Shown piece after piece: positions 22,311-33,159 of a stretch of 64,000 bases of DNA. Position 1 is the stretch's first letter. Every line of letters starts with the position of its first letter. The notes under the pieces were generated by a model. That model worked only from the letters and a program-made list of their open reading frames with translations. It was not told where the DNA came from and did no database searches. Source of the DNA: Chrysogorgia sp. JL179-B06 (Eukaryota > Cnidaria > Anthozoa > Scleralcyonacea > Chrysogorgiidae); contig JAYKKM010000309.1 of NCBI GenBank assembly GCA_035772405.1, positions 332,001 through 396,000 on the forward strand. Direction: 5' to 3'. The position numbers were made by a program, and so were the translations under genes.

Positions 22311-22404
22311 CGAATTAGTATTTAAAGAGAAAATTGAGCTGAAAGTTGGCTTAATTTATGGAAGTTCTTTACCAACGATATCAAACCTCCATCATGCCAC
22401 TGAT

Positions 22405-23086
22405 TTCCTTTGTTCCATCTTCTGAATTATTAATGAGTTTGAGAAAGTAATATAAAGTTTACTGGTGAGCTAGATGTAAACAAAACTCTTCCCTTTTTAG
22501 ATGTCTCTATATAGATCGTACAGATGACTTTCGTATATCGTAAACCTACATTTACGGGACTTTTCACTAATTTTGATATTTTTATTCCTTTATCTTTTAA
22601 ACGTGGGTGATCTACACGTTGCTTGATCGTTATTTTATGATTTGCACATCCTACCAAATTTTTCATTCGGAAATCATTAAGTTATAAAGGTTTTCTTGTT
22701 AACAATGGTTACCATGCTGTTTTCTTTGATCTGTTTTCTTTGTCTTGGGGTTTTCCTTAATAAGGTTTTTTATCCAGCTGTTGTAATATTACTGTGTTAT
22801 TTGTTTCTGCCTTCCATTTAACGATACTCATTCAATAGAAATTCGTACCAAACTTATCAAACATTTTAATTCTTGTTTCCCACAAATCGACCTTCGTCTC
22901 ATTTTTAAACCGAGCTTACTTATCTCCCGTGCATTTGATTTGCTACTTTCTACTTGTGACACCCTTTTGGCATATATATAATCCCTATTTATTTTATTCA
23001 TCTCGTCTTCTCTGATGAAGGGCACCTCTCGAAACGTCAGTATTTCGTAGATAAAAATCTTGGCAGTTTACCACCTTTTCACTTTG

Positions 23087-23124
<38 letters not shown>

Positions 23125-23523
23125 CTGTCTACGCAGCACTCTACTTTGTTAGTACGCCTGTCAAGTTTCTTTCCGCTTAAAGACCGGACTGAAAAGTTAA
23201 TGAGATCGCATGTTGTCTATCAATATAAGTGTCAATGCTGTGGGGCATTGTATTTTGGGCAAACGCGCCGTAATTTACACACGCGCATCTCGGAACACAT
23301 GGGAACCTCGGCTGTAACGGGCAAGAAATTGTCACAGCCTTCACTTTCAAAAATACGATGTCACTCTAACAAAACTTGGCACCCCATTTCTTTTGATGGC
23401 TTTTCTGTTTTTTCTTCGTGTAACGCAACGTTTGAATTACTAATCAGAGAAAGTTTGGTTATTTCAAAATGTAAACCTTGGCTCAACAGAAACGTCTGTT
23501 CCGTTCCGCTTTCTTTGTTTTAA
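22405..23523 (+). pseudogene. Penelope-like element, RT C terminus and GIY-YIG endonuclease
   Basis: The first part reads, through stops, NIKFTGELDVNKTLPFLDV and then TFVYRKPTFTGLFTNFD, the standard post-palm region of Penelope RTs. A 125-residue open frame (23146-23523) carries the GIY-YIG nuclease: ALYFGQTRRNLHTRISEH, then a glutamate in FELLIRESL. Stops and frame changes between 22490 and 23140, plus a TA microsatellite at 23092-23119, show decay. In intact elements the nuclease nicks the target for retrotransposition. Confidence 0.75.
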
Positions 23524-26500
23524 CTCTGCTTTGATTGGTTTATTATTGACACTGTAAATATATTTAAATAATAGTTTTCAATTTTGTATTTCCCTTTGAG
23601 AGTGTTGCACGTTAGCAACTCCACGTTAGAATTTTAAGCTGGGCTCTAATATTCATTTTACGTAAATCTCTGGTATTCTTGATTTTTGGCGCCATTGGAT
23701 TTTCAGAATTGTACTGATATGATAAGTCACTTCTTCGCGCCGTCTGGACAACGTGACGTACCTCGTGTTTTCAATTTCAGTCGTAGTTGCGCTCGAAACT
23801 AAACTTCCAAGTTGTAAACACAGTTACTTACCTTGAAATATTTTGTACGGAACTCGTATTTTGTACAGAACTTGTATTTTGTACGGAATTCTTGTACCAA
23901 GGAACGTGCTCAAGCTCTCTTCCAGAGCAGTTAACATTAGAAGTTGTACAATTGCAGACCTTACATAGTTCTTTGCCTATAAGATAATAATATTTAAATA
24001 ATAATATAATAATATACTAGAAATACGTGTACGCAACAACCCCTCGCCCACCGTAATAGGCGATACAAATCAATAACCCATTGATTTGCCAATCGAATGG
24101 ACTTTATAGAAAACACTACATGTACCTCTGAGAGCCTTTAAACTATCAAGCTTGTGTTGTTCTAAATTTCATTGTTTCATAATTAGACATCAAACTAAAT
24201 AACTAAATAACTCAAAATGTTTACTTTTTTGGGTGCATTATTATATCAACCTGCAATGATTAAGATTTGTTTCATATGTAAAGGCCGGATCCTCACTGTG
24301 TCACACTATATAATAACTTACTGAAAATGCATATATATATAACTTTGGGATTATTCAATCAAACCACTCAAAACTCAAAGCGTACAAAAAGTATCTCACT
24401 ACTGACAATTAATCATTTTGAGGCTGCTACATAACGTGTCTAGCAGGTTTTGCTATATATAATACATGGCATCATTTTTCACATTATTATAAATTCTAGT
24501 TAATATTTGTTACTATTATTAAGTTACAACATTATTTGTTACTATTATTATTAAGCAAAAACTTGAGTAAAAAAGTGCGAACAGTTTGCCTGTTATGCAT
24601 TTTGAAACATTTTTCTATACCGTTTATAATCTCTCCCACTCAAAACCCCTTTGGAAGTAAGTTGTATAATCCCAGGGCATATAAACAGATTCTATGGCAT
24701 ATATCTTCTTCTGTTCAGGTTTATAAACATTATATACTGCACCTTCAAAAAATACTCTGAACACATTTGCTTAGTTTTTAATGTATCGGGACCCTGCTCC
24801 TTTATCAAAATGACACATTAGTTACAAAAGTGAAGCCCTATTTATAACAGATTACACGATGATGATATTCAAAAAGTCTCTCAGGTTCAGTTCCATGGGA
24901 ATAAAGCTGTTTAATTTATATGTCCAGAGTCATATTTTATTGCCCCAATTTAAAAAAAATGCACATATAAATGCTCTTGTGGTGCATGCCCAATTAGTGT
25001 GTTGCCAGATTTGTTGATGAAGGTAATACTTTTAGTTCGAGTGATCACACATATTATATAAATTTTACATTTGATTGTTTGTTTGTAAGAAATGTAATAA
25101 AATCTATGTTAATAAAATCTACTTTATATATCCTTCAGAAAGCACTTCAACAAGAGTAGCTTAAATATATATATATAACCGGCATTGCATATGCAGTTCT
25201 ATTCCAAGGACAAAAGTGTTTCCCCAGAAATACTGGAGGCCAGGCCAGGCATAACATGTGTAGGTCTATAAACCTGTACAATGCATGTTTACACTACTCA
25301 AATGTACAAATGCCTTTATGCCCATACAAAAATTAAAAGCACAACATTGTCATTAATGCAATGCATTACAGTAAATTATATCACATTATCACCACATTGA
25401 TCAAGGGTGCACTTCACCTGCTTGTTGGTTGAGCTGACACATCCATGCAATATATCTAGTATTATAAAATAATCGGAAGTAAATGAGCGACAACACGCTG
25501 TCTGATTGAGATAAAAAACCGTGTCATTATAAGTCAATATTAAAGCATAAGCTAAGCTGACGTGTTCCTCGCGTAGATTTTGTCGTTTTTGACGTAGTGT
25601 AAATCACAAAAGGAAGTCAAAGAATACCTGGATACAAGACTAATCAAGGTACTAACACAAGAGAATATTTTAACTGCAACGTTGAATACATTTTCATCGC
25701 TAAAATCGCTAACATGTTTCCTAGCAACGCACATAGCAACGCCGCTTATAACAGTTAAATCTGCATTTTTCATGGGCTTTTAGTGTTAATTTAATGGTGT
25801 TATTTTATAAAAGGAATAAAAAACTTTGTCTTGTGTGATTATCCAGTTATAATGGCACTCGAGAAGTTAGTAAAACACAGTGGCGAAGCTGGTCGTAGAT
25901 GCTAATTACATGAATATATTTCTAAAGATCTGAATATGTAAATGTTTCAAAATTTGCATGCCGTACGACGAAATGCTAACCTAATATCATCAAAACCCTA
26001 AACCTAACCCTAAATCTAGCCAAATTACTAACCCTACCAAAAAAACTATGCAGAAAAGGCAAATTAATTGCTCAACACAGACTCGCAGTGTACTATTATT
26101 AGCCATTATTTGAGAAATTATTAATTTGTTTACCTTTATTTGTGTCTGTTCTGCTCGTCAACACTGCAGTCTACAATTACGGCTTGAAATCAGCTGATAA
26201 AGTCTGTATAATTTGATGCTTTTAGTCCAGAGGTTCTGCAACTTCTAGTACGACGCCCGCCCGCTCCGAAAACCCAAAGCCTCCCCCCCAAAAAAACGAT
26301 TTCGGTTTTCGGGGGGGGGGGCGGCGGCGTAAAGGTACGTTTGTCGCGCTGACGTCAATTTAAATGCCAAATGTAACCACCAAAAAGCCGTTTATAGTAC
26401 GTCGTCCCAATCACAATTCCTAACCCTAATAATCCTAACTTAACCCTTGGACTGCCAAATTATCCCTCTCAAACCCCAATTTTCCTTTGTTACCACGGCA

Positions 26501-26535
26501 ACAATAAAGGATCGTTTACCATACATACAAATCAA
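23524..26535. other. No gene recognised; AT-rich repeat DNA
   Basis: Only short ORFs without recognisable motifs. A three-fold tandem of an 18-21-bp TATTTTGTACGGAACT-like unit lies at 23836-23895. Degenerate CCCTAA-type runs lie at 25992-26040 and 26402-26450. A C-run/G-run pair at 26282-26326 could fold back. Confidence 0.5.
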
Positions 26536-26540
26536 CATGA

Positions 26541-26894
26541 CCTCACTCTTATAATGACTATAATGATCAATCAACCATTCCTGTTAAAATGATGATAATG
26601 TTCAACATAAGAGAGTCGCGCATGCGTATAATAGTCGATTACTATCCCACAAGTTTAGTATCACTCACTAGTCTATAAACGTGCTAGCTGAGATAGGGGT
26701 TAGACGGGGTGGGTTTGTCCCGGTTAGGAGAAATTACGGGGGTTAGGGTTAGGTAACCCGTTAGGCGGGGGGTTAGGGTTAGGATCTTTGTTGTGTTGGG
26801 GTTGGGTTCTAGCATTAACGCTCTTAATTTGATCATTATCGTCATTTTAACAGGAATGGTTGATTGATCATTATAGTCATTATAAGAGTGAGGA
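26541..26894. mobile_element. Foldback element with telomere-like interior
   Basis: CTCACTCTTATAATGACTAT at the left end is inverted at the right end (ATAGTCATTATAAGAGTGAG), with arms of about 52 bp. The interior at 26700-26795 contains several GGGTTAGGGTTAGG runs, matching the metazoan TTAGGG telomere repeat. No coding frame. Confidence 0.7.
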
Positions 26895-26990
26895 TATGCT
26901 GTACAAATATATATATATTCCGACATAAAGGCTACTTTCACTTCCCCTTGCATAAAAAAGCGCGGGAAAAAATTTCGTCGAGATTAGCAC

Positions 26991-27042
26991 CCTCGCCCCA
27001 GGGCCTTCGGCCCTGGACGGCGCTTCGCGCCGCCAGGCGAGG
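26991..27042. repeat. GC-rich three-way-junction-like hairpin cluster
   Basis: An outer 7-bp stem (CCTCGCC with GGCGAGG) encloses two hairpins, one built on CCAGGGC/GCCCTGG and one on CGGCG/CGCCG, each with a TTC-containing loop. It stands out in AT-rich DNA. Function unknown. Confidence 0.55.
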
Positions 27043-27542
27043 GGATTAATATAAATATATAATATAATACAATAATAATATTTATAATTCTTAATATGAT
27101 ATACACAAGTAGAATTAGTATAATTTGCTGATTTAATCCGATTATTAAGTGTCCAACAAATATATTCATTTAGTGTAATTTCTTAGCTGAAACGAGTTGT
27201 GATTGACTGATTGGCCAGTAACTATCACATCACTAGAACTCATACTTGGAACATTTTATTTGGTGACCAAACTGAATTTATTCGTTCCAGTCCCCTCTCA
27301 GAATCCAGCTTCGTACCCAGGCTTTTCACCCGCCTCGCCGGACTCGCTGAGCGAAAACCCTGGTAGACGCTGGTCACGTGAACGGCTAAAACCAAGCGTA
27401 TTTTGAATTAGCTTTGCTAAGTTAGTTTAGGGAGGTATGACAAAGTGTTTGTTGACGTTAGTCAATATATGACAGCTCACTTCTTTGGTCATTTATTTCT
27501 TTCGAACGCGCGTCTACGATTATTGGAATATGTCGACTAACA

Positions 27543-27745
27543 TGATAAATTGTTTGTTACTCAAGCTTATAACGCAAACTCAGAGCCCCAGACGGGAATC
27601 GAACCCGCAACCTTCATGATCTCCGGTTAGACGCTCTAACCATTGAGCTACCAGAACTCAGATGGCAGAACGAAGGCTACCCGTCTGGGGCTCAGAAACA
27701 TTTTCTGAGTTTGCGTTATAAGCTTGAGTAACAAACAATTTATCA
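27543..27745 (-). repeat. tRNA-like sequence inside a 41-bp inverted repeat
   Basis: Perfect inverted arms (27543-27583 and 27705-27745) enclose a minus-strand tRNA-like sequence at about 27583-27659. It shows an A box (TAGCTCAATGGTTAGAGC), a B box (GGTTCGATTCC), a T-arm GCGGG/CCCGT and a wobble-rich acceptor stem. The anticodon stem does not pair and U33 is missing, so it is probably not a working tRNA but a tRNA-derived SINE head captured in a foldback element. Confidence 0.6.
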
Positions 27746-27816
27746 TATTAAATAACCAAGCTGCAAATCACTTTAATATATGTCGATTAACGTTATATCA
27801 ATTGTCCTAAAAAAAA

Positions 27817-30800
27817 TTACAAGTCCTTTTGCGACTTTTCCAACGCTTGTTGCCTTTGTCGCAGCGTTGGCGATGCAAAGTTTTCAAACAAATATTTATA
27901 ACCGTAGAAATACGGGTTTTCTTGCCATAGCAGAACACATTTATAGCAGCAAACATCTATTGTGTGTCGCAACTGTTTCTGCTCGAGTAACACACTTTTG
28001 TAATCTTCGTGTCTGATTACCTTTTTAATTATATTTTTTCTAACACCTTTAGCGGTTTTCCCACCACCCCCATCCTCTTTCAAATAGCTATACATTTTAC
28101 TGCGCAACCCGACGAACTCAATAATTGGCGTTCCAGCGCACTCATCCTTCATCTTACCAATAACTTTCTTATTCTCTTTAAAAGCGAATGGGCTGTCTGC
28201 GGGGTAGTCGCTGTTGTCGAACTTTTCGCACTCCATCATAAAGTCGGAGTAAACGTCGTCAGTTTTGATTGAGTACAACAGACTGTCAGTGTCAGTGAAG
28301 TGTAATCTACAGGTGTCGCTAGAGTACTTTTTCATGATGTAATTATAGTGAAAATTGAACATCAACGTTTTACTCAAGTCTAGTATGCACATACCCACAT
28401 ATGCGGGTCTATTTAGTGTCAACGTTTCTTTAACTTTGTGGACAGCGACTAAGTTCTCGCTAAATATCTTGCAAGACACAAACGTTGGCTTTGAGACAAG
28501 CTTTTCTAATTTTTTCTCGGTGGTCACTAATCTCACGTCCACACGCTTCCTCAAGTTTTCCATCGTTTTTCCGAACACACTGTTATTCATCAACTTGAAG
28601 AAATCCTTCTCAAAAGCGTTCTTAGCTGCGGTTCTTTTGACTGTGTTAAAGTCGATGTACTTGCCCAACCACTTGGACTGGTCAAACTGTAGGACCCTAT
28701 GAACCTTTTTGATTTTCAACCCAAGGTTCGTGTACAACTGCAGATTTCCATAGTGACACACATACTTTTTTTTGTCCATCAAATTAGTCACCAACTTTTT
28801 CACACCACCAACACTCACGTTAAACTTATTTTTGATTTTCGTGCAGTACTCCGACAACATGTCAACGGTTATCTCCATCTTCTCGGGAGCCAACGGGTAA
28901 TCGTTGTGTAGGTCATGCAAATGGGCTGGGTACTCCAAGTCGACCTCGAGCAGTAAACCTTTTTTACTATTGTTGTGATAGTCGTGCAGATTAACTTTTT
29001 CTATTTCTTTCTCAGTCAACCACTTGAAGCCGCCCGTGGGTAGACTTCGACTCATTGCCCATCCATACAAGTTGTTGGCGTCAAGGTACATCAAATACTT
29101 CGACTCTTGCTTTTTGTCATACCCTTCCATGTACTTATTATTCGCCACGCCATGTCTGTTGCATATGTAGCTCACACCACCACGCATACCTATAGTTCTA
29201 CGAACTGGAACATGTCGATGTCGGACAATAACTCAAGCTCCACTCCAGTCATCTTCAGCATAGCATCCCAAGCCAACCCAGGCGATGTGAAATAATGGCA
29301 AGGGTCTAGTTTATACTCACGGTGACATGTCTTTCTAAAGTTGTCAAAGAAGTCGGCAAGCAAGAGCACGTCACTTTTCAAATACAGGTCGTGATACCCA
29401 CCCATGTTTTCAACGTCGAAGTAGTCCCACACATCGCAAGCACGCTCATGCATTTCTTCCGTAATATCTTCGTCATTCAGAATATTGTAAAAGTCCTTTT
29501 TGGAGGGTAGCTCGCATTCATCAAATTTATCAAAGGAGTCCATATAATCATAGGGATAGACCCCCTTTCTTGTCATGAGTGCCAAACCCTCGTCGTGAAA
29601 CACTTCTGACGTGTATTTGAAAGCGTCCCTTGGTAGGTTCCTCGCCAAGTTGTCTAGACCACTACTCATGAACTGAAAGCTGTCCAAGAATACCAAGTTT
29701 TTTCCAAGCATGAACGCCATGTACTTCTCCATGTTGTTCGGTATCACGTTTATGTCTTGACCAAACTTGCCAATCTCCTGCATGATGAAATGGCTATCGT
29801 AGCCGCGTAAGTTATGAAAGATCACAGGAATTTTGTCAGTCAACTTAAAGTTCACGTTACAATCGCGATGTGCAGACCCTCTGTACTTACCTGACACGTG
29901 ACAGTGGTCTCTCACTCTAACGTTAGCACCAGTGTACTCAACACTGCAAATATGACAACTCTTAGCCTCGTCAAAGTTCTTCTTATCGGCATCAGTCAGT
30001 ATCATTTCTTTGTTAAAGTGACTCTCAGATGTCTCTTTACAATATTCGCCAATTTCTAGCATCTCCCCAATGAACTTGTTGACTGCGTTTTCACCGCGAT
30101 ACACTTTTACTGGCTTACTGTACTCGTTGTCGTAGCAACAAACTAATTTATACCCATAACCGCAGTCAACGTGCCTCTGGTAAGCGTTTGTGTAGCTACA
30201 CTCGCGTGATGGTGTTGCCGCATGCACCTTCTGTGTGATAGCCTCAAAGTCTGCGTACACCACAAATGGTACATTTAATTGTCTGCTAAAATTCTCGTAT
30301 TTCACTTTCACACCTTTTTGCGGCATTTTAATAGCTTGCTTCCCATTAATGACCAAACATACTTCCACATGGCGTTCAAGCACGCCCTCTCGGGTAAAAC
30401 ACTGCAAACAATACCTACAAAAGTGCTTTCTCGCCTCGTGCTTTGTCTGACGGTACATGAATTTGTTGAAGTCACGAATGTACACATAATGCTTGTTGCC
30501 CACATCATTAGTTATCAACAGTAGGTCCATATGGTCAGGGTGCGCTTCCTTAGAAACGTACACAGGGAATGGCTGCTTATCTTCATACCCAAAAACATTT
30601 ATGCTAATATCGTTCGCCTTTTCGATCTTGTTGTAGTCTTTGAGTGCGACTGGGAAGTCGATTCCGTCATAATTCAGCTCACTGACATGTTTGACGTACT
30701 TTGACGTTCTGTCAGAGTTTTTTCCAACAGGAAATTTGTGTGCGAGGTGGCACCATCTAAAGCACTCGTTGTCATCATCGTTATTTACATTTATCAGACG

Positions 30801-31235
30801 CTTCATACTGTTGCACAGCTCCTTTGGCAACGCAATGTAGCTACTCCCATGCAAAGGTCTGTAAATAGCGACGTTGACGTAGTGCGCATCTATTTTGTCG
30901 ATAGTCCATCCAGACCCCTCAGATAGCCACCCAGCTATCCGCGTCAAAATCTGCTCCGACCCACGATTGGCGACACCCTCGATGTCATGCTCGTTAATGA
31001 CGACGAACGTTTCGCTGTTAAAGTAGGCAGTTTTGTATGTGGTCTTATCACGCTCTAAAACTTTCTCAAAAGTGACCTTGACTGTCTCTACCACTTTCAT
31101 TCCGTTGGTCTCACCCAGCTCACGTCTCAAAAGGTTAGTGACAGCACTTCTACTAGCGTTTACCTGATTGATGTCTCTGTCGTCAATTACTTCGACTCCA
31201 TAGGACCTTGTGAACCCTCTCAGTGCTCGATCCAA
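27817..31235 (-). pseudogene. Protein-primed family B DNA polymerase (outer), frameshifted, both ends altered
   Basis: Two frames (29190-31235 and 27817-29187), separated by one frame change near 29188, cover most of the polymerase. Motifs seen: Exo I FVVYADFEAI, Exo II NLRGYDSHFI, Exo III YHDLYLKSDVLLLAD, motif A MYLDANNLYGWAM, motif B KLMNNSVFGKTMENL, motif C LHFTDTDSLLY. An HNH/endonuclease-VII-like zinc segment (CHICSVEYT ... RVRDHCHVSGKYRGSAH) lies between exonuclease motifs I and II. It is closely related to the inner polymerase at 48142. The N-terminal 200 or so residues are missing, and the last about 45 residues differ completely, indicating truncation. The 31235 start is a TTG, so not a real start. 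Confidence 0.8.
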
Positions 31236-31404
31236 CAGATGCGTTGACGGTGCGAGGTCTTCAACTACAGGTTGTCCCTCTTGATCTCTAAAAAAAGCCG
31301 TGAACGTTGGTCGCTTCGTCTGTTAGTGAGTTGACAACGGCTGCACTTGTTTTATGCGCCCGTCTTTTCCTCAGTGGGTTTTTCACAGTCCGACTCATTG
31401 GCTT

Positions 31405-31974
31405 CTATATACTACACTTGTTTTTTTTCCTAAACCACTCGTTGTAATAAAAATCATTACTTTCACACCATCCCAGCTTTGGGTACACTACCCCAAACAG
31501 ATTGTCGTCGAACTTATCTTTCACCTTCCCGTCTTTGAGGTCTAGCACCCTTTTGAGTGTCTCGACTCGTCTTCTATGACACAACCTAATAATGTAGTAT
31601 CCATATCTGCTGACATTTCTACCCTTTATCAAATTGTATGAGTGCAGCACATTGACAACTTTCAGGAAGTCCTCTTTTATCAACTCAAGGTGCTCACCCT
31701 TCACGACATTCCGTAGTCTCCTTCCCATCCACCAAGACCGTTTGTGAACGCTTTTTAGTCGCGTGAGTCTCATGTCACCATAACTCTGAATGTATCCCCA
31801 TTCGATGTCGCCACACTTTGGACACGCGTACCCACCGCAGTCAGTCATGTTTTTCACAACGTCACAATCCGAGCAGTAGTGAATTCTGAAGGTGTCCCCA
31901 CACTCAGTTTGCGTCTCACTCGCGATCTCGTCAATTGTTAAGCCATAACTCATCTGCCTCATAAGTTTGTCCAT
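31405..31974 (-). CDS. Zn-ribbon protein, VLTF3-like candidate (outer)
   Basis: An intact 189-residue protein. An N-terminal helix (YGLTIDEIASET) precedes a zinc ribbon (HYCSDCDVVKNM ... YACPKCGDIEWGY) and a helical C-terminal domain with KRSWWMGRRLRNV and LIKGRNVSRYGYYIIRLCHR. The ribbon plus helical layout resembles poxvirus/NCLDV late transcription factor VLTF3. That is a pattern-level inference, since I cannot run a profile search. The orthologue in the inner element is 47343-47966. ATG 31974 is preceded by GGAGTAGTATAAGCG. Confidence 0.6.
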   Translation of the reverse strand: MDKLMRQMSYGLTIDEIASETQTECGDTFRIHYCSDCDVVKNMTDCGGYACPKCGDIEWGYIQSYGDMRLTRLKSVHKRSWWMGRRLRNVVKGEHLELIKEDFLKVVNVLHSYNLIKGRNVSRYGYYIIRLCHRRRVETLKRVLDLKDGKVKDKFDDNLFGVVYPKLGWCESNDFYYNEWFRKKNKCSI

Positions 31975-31999
31975 CGCTTATACTACTCCAACATTTTTT

Positions 32000-32419
32000 T
32001 CACCGAACTAGTACCCACACCGCTATTCCACTACCCAAACCTAGCGCGCTAACAAACAATAATTGGTATTCCTTCATTTCCGCACTCGGTTGGTAGTAAT
32101 CCGCAACCTTCGGGAGGTCAGTGAACACTCGTCCGCTGTGCCGTATGGTCATTACGCTTCTAAGTTCTTCCAACGCGTGGTTTGTGTCATTGATGTCAGC
32201 ATTAGCATCTGAGAGCTGTTGTCGCAAGCGCTGAATCTGATCTTTTTTAGCGACTTCATTTTCATACCACACTTCTTTCGCACTGGCTAGCTGTTCCAAC
32301 GCGTGGTTGTGTCTTTTCATCTCAGCTTCATAGCCTGTGTGATTAAACTTCGAGAACATAAAGCCAGCGCCTGCAAAAGCCACTGCATTAAAAATCCCTC
32401 CAGCCACAACACTCACCAT
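32000..32419 (-). CDS. Coiled-coil protein with terminal membrane segments (outer)
   Basis: 139 residues. A glycine/alanine-rich hydrophobic N terminus (VVAGGIFNAVAFAGAGFMF) and a C-terminal hydrophobic helix (LLFVSALGLGSGIAVWVLV) flank a long coiled coil (LRQQLSDANADINDTNHALE). The coiled-coil core is almost identical in the inner orthologue 46708-47124. It would span or tether membranes, possibly in a virion or replication compartment. Function unknown. It abuts the next small gene (4-bp gap). Confidence 0.65.
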   Translation of the reverse strand: MVSVVAGGIFNAVAFAGAGFMFSKFNHTGYEAEMKRHNHALEQLASAKEVWYENEVAKKDQIQRLRQQLSDANADINDTNHALEELRSVMTIRHSGRVFTDLPKVADYYQPSAEMKEYQLLFVSALGLGSGIAVWVLVR

Positions 32420-32423
32420 TAAC

Positions 32424-32660
32424 TTACATTGATTTGAATGGGTCTGTCGGTATCCACTTTTTCGATTGCACCCACTTTACTAACAGCGTTCCTGCACCAA
32501 CAGCTGCAGCAAGTTTCACTGTGCCTTTCACTGTCTCTGGTGTCCCCAATGGTTCCCCCAAAGCCTTTTTCGAAATCATACTCACTACCACAGCACCAGT
32601 CGTAACAAGTAGCGCATCGTACAATTCGTTCATAAGTTCTTTTCGATCGATCGCGGACAT
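32424..32660 (-). CDS. Small conserved hydrophobic protein (outer)
   Basis: 78 residues starting MSAIDRKELMNELYDALLVT, with two hydrophobic stretches (TTGAVVVSMISKKAL and KLAAAVGAGTLLVKWVQS). The orthologue 46458-46691 is close to identical in layout. Likely a small integral membrane protein. Conservation between two diverged elements indicates it is a real gene despite its size. Function unknown. Confidence 0.6.
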   Translation of the reverse strand: MSAIDRKELMNELYDALLVTTGAVVVSMISKKALGEPLGTPETVKGTVKLAAAVGAGTLLVKWVQSKKWIPTDPFKSM

Positions 32661-32683
32661 ATATACATTGTCGTGTGTTTTGT

Positions 32684-33028
32684 TTAAGAATCAAATGTGT
32701 CGAGTGTTGGGCGATGAGTTCTACGATTTTCTGACACAGGTGCTGTAGTGCTCACAGGCTCTAATCGTGTTTCTTTTTCACTGCTAATTGTGTACCATAG
32801 CGAAGCAGCGGCAATGATAACACCAAGTGTTCCAACAATGTAACCATAGCTCCACTCACCACCCTGCTCCTCGTTAACTATCATTTCGCGCATTTTTTTT
32901 TCTTTCGCAGCTTTCGATATCTCAGCCAACTTTTTACCAGCAGCGACGCGTTTTGGGTCCTTTACCTTAACACTTTTCACATCAGCTGTGATCTTCGCTT
33001 CAACAACCGTCTGTGAGTCCTCAACCAT
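32684..33028 (-). CDS. Small single-pass membrane protein with basic N-terminal motif (outer)
   Basis: 114 residues. The basic motif KDPKRVAAGKKLAEISKAAK is followed by one transmembrane helix (YGYIVGTLGVIIAAASLWYTI) and a polar tail. The inner orthologue (46141-46440) keeps KDPKRVEAGKRLAAISKAAK and the same helix, so both parts are under constraint. Function unknown. The stretch upstream (ACACGTGATAGTGTATTAG before the ATG) matches the start-proximal promoter-like motif of this element family. Confidence 0.65.
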   Translation of the reverse strand: MVEDSQTVVEAKITADVKSVKVKDPKRVAAGKKLAEISKAAKEKKMREMIVNEEQGGEWSYGYIVGTLGVIIAAASLWYTISSEKETRLEPVSTTAPVSENRRTHRPTLDTFDS

Positions 33029-33159
33029 CTAATACACTATCACGTGTTATCTTACTCACAGTTGACCTCACAGGTGTCTCACAGTTGACCTCACAGGTAT
33101 CTCACAGTTCCAGACCAAACGCACTAAAAAATTAGGATTTTTTCTGGGAGTATAACATA

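Noticed and set aside
25992..26795. True telomere end
   Set aside because: TTAGGG-like runs are short, degenerate and in both orientations inside repeats, so they are interstitial.
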